NCBI RefSeq assembly: GCF_032854445.1
Contig: NC_088295.1
Coordinates: 92,621,805 to 92,685,804, forward strand
DNA from: Liolophura sinensis
Lineage: Eukaryota; Mollusca; Polyplacophora; Chitonida; Chitonidae
DNA: 64,000 nt
Direction of reading: 5' to 3'
The position numbers and the translations under genes are program-made. The notes beneath the pieces were generated by a model that saw only the letters and a list, made by a program, of their open reading frames with translations, did no database searches and was not told the origin of the DNA. Below are positions 51,301-60,300 of the stretch, in pieces. How positions within the stretch are numbered: the stretch's first letter is position 1; each line of letters starts with the position of its first letter.

Positions 51301-54300
51301 GTGTGCAGTGTTGTCCAGGTCTGGTGGATGATGTCCCCCTCACTAGGTGTTGATATCTGTGTGTTTATAACAGTGTGTGATGTGTGCAGTGTTGTCCAGG
51401 TCTGGTGGATGATGTCCCCCTCACCAGATGTTGATATATGTGTGTTTATAACAGTGTGTGATGTGTGCAGTGTTGTCCAGGTCTGGTGGATGATGTCCCC
51501 CACACCAGGTGTTGATATATGTGTGTTTATAACAGTGTGTGATGTGTGCAGTGTTATCCAGGTCTGGTGGATGATGCCCCCCACACCAGGTGATGATATC
51601 TGTGTGTTTATAACAGTGTGTGATGTGTGCTGTGTTGTCCATGTGTGGTGGATGATGCCCCCCTCACCAGGTGTTGATATCTGTGTGTTTATAACAGTGT
51701 GTGATGTGTGCAGTGTTGTCCAGGTCTGGTGGATGATGTCCCCCTCACCAGTTGTTGATATCTGTGTGTTTATAACAGTGTGTGATGTGTGCTGTGTTGT
51801 CCAGGTCTGGTTGATGATGTCCCCCTCACCAGGTGTTGATATCTGTGTGTTTATAACAGTGTGTGGTGTGTGCTGTGTTGTCCATGTGTGGTGGATGATG
51901 TCCCCCTCACCAGGTGTTGATATCTGTGTGTTTATAACAGTGTGTGGTGTGTGCAGTGTTGTCCAGGTCTGGTGGATGATGTCCCCCACACCAGGTGTTG
52001 ATATATGTGTGTTTATAACAGTGTGTGATGTGTGCAGTGTTGTCCAGGCCTGGTGGATGATGTCCCCCTCACCAGGTGTTGATATATGTGTGCTTATAAC
52101 AGTGTGTGATGTGTGCAGTGTTGTCCAGGTCTGGTGGATGATGTCCCCCTCACCAGGTGTTGATATTTGTGTGTTTATAACAGTGTGTGATGTGTGCAGT
52201 GTTGTCCAGGTCTGGTGGATGATGTCCCCCTCACTAGGTGTTGATATCTGTGTGTTTATAACAGTGTGTGATGTGTGCAGTGTTGTCCAGGTCTGGTGGA
52301 TGATGTCCCCCTCACCAGATGTTGATATATGTGTGTTTATAACAGTGTGTGATGTGTGCAGTGTTGTCCAGTGGATGATGTCCCCCTCACCAGGTGTTGA
52401 TATATGTGTGTTTATAACAGTGTGTGATGTGTGCAGTGTTATCCAGGTCTGGTGGATGATGCCCCCCACACCAGGTGATGATATCTGTGTGTTTATAACA
52501 GTGTGTGATGTGTGCTGTGTTGTCCATGTGTGGTGGATGATGCCCCCCTCACCAGGTGTTGATATCTGTGTGTTTATAACAGTGTGTGATGTGTGCAGTG
52601 TTGTCCAGGTCTGGTGGATGATGTCCCCCTCACCAGGTGTTGATATCTGTGTGTTTATAACAGTTTGTGATGTGTGCAGTGTTGTCCAGGTCTGGTGGAT
52701 GATGTCCCCCTCACCAGGTGTTGATATCTGTGTGTTTATAACAGTGTGTGGTGTGTGCTGTGTTGTCCAGGTCTGGTTGATGATGTCCCCCTCACCAGGT
52801 GTTGATATCTGTGTGTTTATAACAGTGTGTGGTGTGTGCTGTGTTGTCCATGTGTGGTGGATGATGTCCCCCTCACCAGGTGTTGATATCTGTGTGTTTA
52901 TAACAGTGTGTGGTGTGTGCAGTGTTGTCCAGGTCTGGTGGATGATGTCCCCCACACCAGGTGTTGATATCTGTGTGTTTATAACAGTGTGTGATGTGTG
53001 CAGTGTTGTCCAGGCCTGGTGGATGATGTCCCCCTCACCAGGTGTTGATATATGTGTGTTTATAACGGTGTTTGATGTGTGCAGTGTTGTCCAGGTCTGG
53101 TGGATGATGTCCCCCTCACCAGGTGTTGATATTTGTGTGTTTATAACAGTGTGTGATGTGTGCAGTGTTGTCCAGGTCTGGTGGATGATGTCCCCCTCAC
53201 CAGGTGTTGATATTTGTGTGTTTATAACAGTGTGTGATGTGTGCAGTGTTGTCCAGGCCTGGTGGATGATGTCCCCCTCACCAGGTGTTGATATTTGTGT
53301 GTTTATAACAGTGTGTGATGTGTGCAGTGTTGTCCAGGCCTGGTGAATGATGTCCCCCTCACCAGATGTTGATATTTGTGTGTTTATAACAGTGTGTGAT
53401 GTATGCAGTGTTGTCCAGGTGTGGTGGATGATGTCCCCCTCACCAGGTGTTGATATCTGTTTGTTTATAAAAGTGTGTGGTGTGTGCTGTGTTGTCCAGG
53501 TCTGGTGGATGATGCCCCCTTCACCAGGTGTTGATATCTGTGTGTTTGTAACAGTGTGTGATGTGTGCAGTGTTGTCCAGGTGTGGTGGATGATGTCCCC
53601 CGCACCAGGTGTTGATATCTGTGTGTTTATAACAGTGTGTGATGTGTGCAGTGTTGTCCAGGTCTGGTGGATGATGTCCCCCTCACCAGGTGTTGATATT
53701 TGTGTGTTTATAACAGTGTGTGATGTGTGCAGTGTTGTCCAGGTCTGGTGGATGATGTCTCCCCACACCAGGTTTTTGATATATGTGTGTTTATAACAGT
53801 GTGTGATGTGTGCAGTGTTGTCCAGGTCTGGTGGATGATGCCCCCCTCACCAGGTGTTGATATTTATGTGTTTATAACAGTGTGTGATGTGTGCAGTGTT
53901 GTCCAGGTCTGGTGGATGATGTCCCCCACACCAGGTGTTGATATATGTGTGTTTATATCGGTGTTTGATGTGTGCAGTGTTATCCAGGTGTGGTGGATGA
54001 TGCCCCCCTCACCAGGTGTTGATATTTGTGTGTTTATAACAGTGTGTGATGTGTGCAGTGTTGTCCAGGTGTGGTGGATGATGCCCCCCTCACCAGGTGA
54101 TGATATATGTGTGTTTATAACAGTGTGAGATGTGTGGTGTGTTGTCCAGGTCTGGTGGATGATGTCCCCCTCACCAGGTGTTGATATCTGTGTGTTTATA
54201 ATAGTGTGTGATGTGTGCAGTGTTATCCAGGTCTGGTAGATGATGTCCCCCACACCAGGTGTTGATATTTATGTGTTTATAACAGTGTGTGATGTGTGCA

Positions 54301-57300
54301 GTGTTATCCAGGTCTGGTGGATGATGTCCCCCACACCAGGTGTTGATATATGTGTGTTTATAACAGTGTGTGATGTGTGCAGTGTTGTCCAGGTCTGGTG
54401 GATGATGTCCCCCTCACCAGGTGTTGATATCTGTGTGTTTATAACAGTGTGTGATGTGTGCAGTGTTGTCCAGGTCTGGTGGATGATGTCCCCCACACCA
54501 GGTGTTGATATATGTGTGTTTATATTTTATACGTATCTTTTGTGTTGTCCAGGTCTGGTTGGCGATGTCCTCCTCTCCAACACTGCCCTGCAAGACTGGG
54601 AGATATTTCCACTAGAATTTAATGACACCATGTTGTACAGGTGATGTATCTTCCATGGTTTAATATTCCTGTACTGGTGAGTTGTACAGTGAACATTTCC
54701 TGTAATGGTGAGTTGTTCAGTGAACCTTTCCTGCACTGATGAGTTGTTCTGTGAACCTTTCCTCCACTGGCGAGTTGTTCAGTGGACAATTCCTGTACCA
54801 GTGAGTTGTTCAGTTGACCTTTCCTGTCATGGTAAGTTTTTCAGTGGACTTTTTCTGTACTGGTGAGTTGTTCATTAAACCTTTCCTGTACTGGTGAGTT
54901 GTTCAGTGGACCTTTTTTGTACTAGTTCTTTGTGAACCTTTCCTGTACTGGTGAGTTGTTCAGTAGACCTTTCCTGTACTGGTGAGTTGTTCAGTGGACC
55001 TTCCCTGTACTGATGAGTTGACCTAATGACCTTAATTGTACAAGTAAATTGTCTTCCTAGTGACTTTTTCCTGTAAAGTTGTTCCATATGACAGCTCATG
55101 CTGGCTTCGCATATGGCCATACGTGTACATGGGAAGGCCTCTCAGTAATCTGTGGATATGTTCCTCCAGGGCTATGCCCTTTTACCTGCCACTATAATGC
55201 TGGTCGTCATCGTGTAAATGAAGTAGTCTTGAGTGTGTCATAAGACACAAATCCAATAAATAAATGGCTGGTTTGTCCACATCAGCACATAAGACCTTAA
55301 TACTACAAAGTACAATTTATAAATTTTTAGCCTAGTCATTGTTTCAAAAGCAACTGCCATCATCAGGGAATAGATCAGTGTATACTGAATTTCCGGATCT
55401 GAAAAAAACTTGAATTAGACTTGAACTCATGACTTTGAATGTCTATCATGTTTCTAAAACTTACACTGATTGTAGAATTGAAGAGAGCCCAGCATGGCAG
55501 CCATTTGTAGCCCAGAGTGGGGTACCGTGTATGTACCGTGGCAAACTGAGGGTTGATGATACAACACCTAGGGATACATTCCTTAACATGAAGGTTAGTA
55601 ACCTACTGTAGCTCAGAGTGGAGTACCGTGTATGTACCGTGGCAAACTGAGTGTTGATGATACAACACCTAGGGATACATTCCTTAATATGAAGGTTAGT
55701 AACCTACTGTAGCCCAGAGTGGAGTACAGTGTATGTACAGTGGTAAAGTGAGGGTTGATGATACAACACCTAGGGATACATTCCTTAACATGAAGGTTAG
55801 TAACTTACTGTAGCTCAGAGTGGAGTACAGTGTATGTACAGTGGCAAAGTGAGGGTTGATGATACAACACCTAGGGATACATTCCTTAACATGAAGGTTA
55901 GTAACCTACTGTAGCTCAGAGTGGAGTACAGTGTATGTACCGTGGCAAACTGAGGGTTGATGATACAACACCTAGGGATACATTCCTTAACATGAAGGTT
56001 AGTAACCTACTGTAGCCCAGAGTGGAGTACAGTGTATGTACCGTGGCAAACTGAGGGTTGATGATACAACACCGAGGGATACATTCCTTAACATGAAGAT
56101 TAGTAACCTACTGTAGCTCAGAGTGGAGTACCGTGTATGTACTGTGGCAAACTGAGGGTGGATGATACAATACCTAGGGATACATTCCTTAACATGAAGG
56201 TTAGTAACCTACTGTAGCCCAGAGTGGAGTACAGTGTATGTACCGTGGCAAAGTGAGGGTTGATGATACAACACCTAGGGATACATTCCTTAACATGAAA
56301 GTTAGTAACCTACGGTAGCTCAGAGTAGAGTACAGTGTATGTACCGTGGCAAAGTGAGGGTGGATGATACAACACCTAGGGATACATTCCTTAACATGAA
56401 GGTTAGTAACCTACTGTAGCTCAGAGTGGAGTACAGTGTATGTACCGTGGCAAAGTGAGGGTGGATGATACAACACCTAGGGATACATTCCTTAACATGA
56501 AAGTTAGTAACCTACGGTAGCTCAGAGTAGAGTACAGTGTATGTACCGTGGCAAAGTGAGGCTTGATGATACAACACCTAGGGATACATTCCTTAACATG
56601 AAGGTTAGTAACTTACTGTAGCTCAGAGTGGAGTACCGTGTATGTACCGTGGCAAACTGAGGGTTGATGATACAACACCTAGGGATACATTCCTCAACAT
56701 GAAGGTTAGTAACTTACTGTAGCTCAGAATGGAGTACAGTGTATGTACCGTGGCAAACTGAGGGTTGATGATACAACACCTAGGGATACATTCCTTAACA
56801 TGAAGGTTAGTAACTTACTGTAGCTCAGAGTGGACTACAGTGTATGTACCGTGGCAAACTGAGGGTTGATGATACAACACCTTGGGATACATTCCTTAAC
56901 ATGAAGGTTAGTAACTTACTGTAGCTCAGAGTGGAGTACAGTGTATGTACCGTGGCAAACTGAGGGTTGATGATACAACACCTAGGGATACATTCCTTAA
57001 CATGAAGGTTAGTAACCTACTGTAGCTCAGAGTGGAGTACCGTGTATGTACTGTGGCAAACTGAGTGTTGATGATACAACACCTAGGGATACATTCCTTA
57101 ATATGAAGGTTAGTAACCTACTGTAGCCCAGAGTGGAGTACAGTGTATGTACAGTGGCAAAGTGAGGGTTGATGATACAACACCTAGGGATACATTCCTT
57201 AACATGAAGGTTAGTAACTTACTGTAGCTCAGAGTGGAGTACAGTGTATGTACAGTGGCAAAGTGAGGGTTGATGATACAACACCTAGGGATACATTCCG

Positions 57301-60300
57301 TAACATGAAGGTTAGTAACCTACTGTAGCTCAGAGTGGAGTACAGTGTATGTACCGTGGCAAACTGAGGGTTGATGATACAACACCTAGGGATACATTCC
57401 TTAACATGAAGGTTAGTAACCTACTGTAGCCCAGAGTGGAGTACAGTGTATGTACCGTGGCAAACTGAGGGTTGATGATACAATACCGAGGGATACATTC
57501 CTTAACATGAAGATTAGTAACCTACTGTAGCTCAGAGTGGAGTACCGTGTATGTACTGTGGCAAACTGAGGGTGGATGATACAATGCCTAGGGATACATT
57601 TCTTAACATGAAGGTTAGTAACCTACTGTAGCCCAGAGTGGAGTACAGTGTATGTACCGTGGCAAAGTGAGGGTTGATGATACAACACCTAGGGATACAT
57701 TCCTTAACATGAAGGTTAGTAACCTACGGTAGCTCAGAGTAGAGTACAGTGTATGTACCGTGGCAAAGTGAGGGTGGATGATACAACACCTAGGGATACA
57801 TTCCTTAACATGAAGGTTAGTAACCTACTGTAGCTCAGAGTGGAGTACAGTGTATGTACCGTGGCAAAGTGAGGGTGGATGATACAACACCTAGGGATAC
57901 ATTCCTTAACATGAAAGTTAGTAACCTACGGTAGCTCAGAGTAGAGTACAGTGTATGTACCGTGGCAAAGTGAGGCTTGATGATACAACACCTAGGGATA
58001 CATTCCTTAACATGAAGGTTAGTAACTTACTGTAGCTCAGAGTGGAGTACAGTGTATGTACCGTGGCAAAGTGAGGGTTGATGATACAACACCTAGGGAT
58101 ACATTCCTCAACATGAAGGTTAGTAACTTACTGTAGCTCAGAATGGAGTACAGTGTATGTACCGTGGCAAACTGAGGGTTGATGATACAACACCTAGGGA
58201 TACATTCCTTAACATGAAGGTTAGTAACTTACTGTAGCTCAGAGTGGACTACAGTGTATGTACCGTGGCAAACTGAGGGTTGATGATACAACACCTAGGG
58301 ATACATTCCTTAACATGAAGGTTAGTAACTTACTGTAGCTCAGAGTGGAGTACAGTGTATGTACCGTGGCAAACTGAGGGTTGATGATACAACACCTAGG
58401 GATACATTCCTTAACATGAAGGTTAGTAACCTACTGTAGCTCAGAGTGGAGTACCGTGTATGTACCGTGGCAAAGTGAGGGTTGATGATACAACACCTAA
58501 GGATACATTCCTTAACATGAAGGTTAGTAACCTACTGTAGCTCAGAGTGGAGTACCGTGTATGTACCGTGGCAAACTGAGTGTTGATGATACAACACCTA
58601 GGGATACATTCCTTAATATGAAGGTTAGTAACCTACTGTAGCCCAGAGTGGAGTACAGTGTATGTACCGTGGCAAAGTGAGGGTTGATGATACAACACCT
58701 AGGGATACATTCCTTAACATGAAGGTTAGTAACCTACGGTAGCTCAGAGTAGAGTACAGTGTATGTACCGTGGCAAAGTGAGGGTGGATGATACAACACC
58801 TAGGGATACATTCCTTAACATGAAGGTTAGTAACCTACTGTAGCTCAGAGTGGACTACAGTGTATGTACCGTGGCAAACTGAGGGTTGATGATACAACAC
58901 CTAGGGATACATTCCTTAACATGAAGGTTAGAAACTTACTGTAGCTCAGAGTAGAGTACAGTGTATGTACCGTGGCAAAGTGAGGGTTGATGATACAACA
59001 CCTAGGGATACATTCCTTAACATGAAGGTTAGTAACCTACTGTAGCTCAGAGTGGAGTACCGTGTATGTACCGTGGCAAACTGAGTGTTGATGATACAAC
59101 ACCTAGGGATACATTCCTTAATATGAAGGTTAGTAACCTACTGTAGCCCAGAGTGGAGTACCATGTATGTACCGTGCCAAACTTTGCCATGTACATGTAG
59201 CTGTTTGTATGGCACCTTTAGGGGTGGAGGGTTTGCCATGTACATGTAGCTGTTTGTATGGCACCTTTAGGGGAGGAGGGTTTGCCATGTACATGTACCT
59301 GGTTGTATGGCACCTTTTGGGGAGGAGGGTTTGCCATGTACATGTACCTGGTGTTATGGCACCTTCAGCGGAGGAGGGTTTGCCATGCACATGTAGCTGG
59401 TTGTATGGCACCTTTAGGGGAGGAGGGTTTGCCATGTACATGTAGTTGGTTGTATAGCACCTTTTGGGGAGGAGGGTTCGCCATGTACATGTACCTGGTT
59501 GTATGGCACCTTCAAGGGAGGAGGGTTTGCCATGTACATGTAGCTGGTTGTATGGCACCTTTAGGGGAGGAGGGTTTGCCATGTACATGTACCTGGTTGT
59601 ATGGCACCTTTAGGGGAGGAGGGTTTGCCATGTACATGTACCTGGTGTTATGGCACCTTCAGGGGAGGAGGGTTTGCCATGTACATGTACCTGGTTGTAT
59701 GGCACCTTCAAGGGAGGAGGGTTTGCCATGTACATGTAGCTGGTTGTATGGCACCTTTAGGGGAGGAGGGTTTGCCATGTACATGTACCTGGTTGTATGG
59801 CACCTTTAGGGGAGGAGGGTTTGCCATGTACATGTACCTGGTGTTATGGCACCTTTAGGGCAGGAGGGTTTGCCATGTACATGTACCTGGTGTTATGGCA
59901 CCTTCAGCGGAGGAGGGTTTGCCATGTACATGTAGCTGGTTGTATGGCACCTTTAGGGGAGGAGGGTTTGCCATGTACATGTACCTGGTGTTATGGCACC
60001 TTTAGGGGAGGAGGGTTTGCGATGTACATGAACCTGGTTGTATTGCACATTTAGGGAAGGAGGTTTGCCATGTACATGTAGCTGTTTGTATGGCACCTTT
60101 AGGGGTGGAGGGTTTGCCATGTACATGTAGCTGGTTGTGTGGCACCTTCGGCAGGGGAGAGTTTGCCATGTACATGTACCTGGTTGTATGGCACCTTCAG
60201 GGGAGGAGGTTCGCCATGTACATATACCTGGTTGTATGGCACCTTCGGCAGGGGAGAGTTTGCCATGTACATGTACCTGGTTGTATGGCACCTTCAGGGG

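Noticed and set aside
50547..53768. A 1073-codon minus-strand open frame, and 861 codons on + at 50761-53346
   Set aside because: Both follow from an 81 bp repeat (27 codons) with few stops. Composition is purely the unit repeated; the array lies within an intron of an intact gene.
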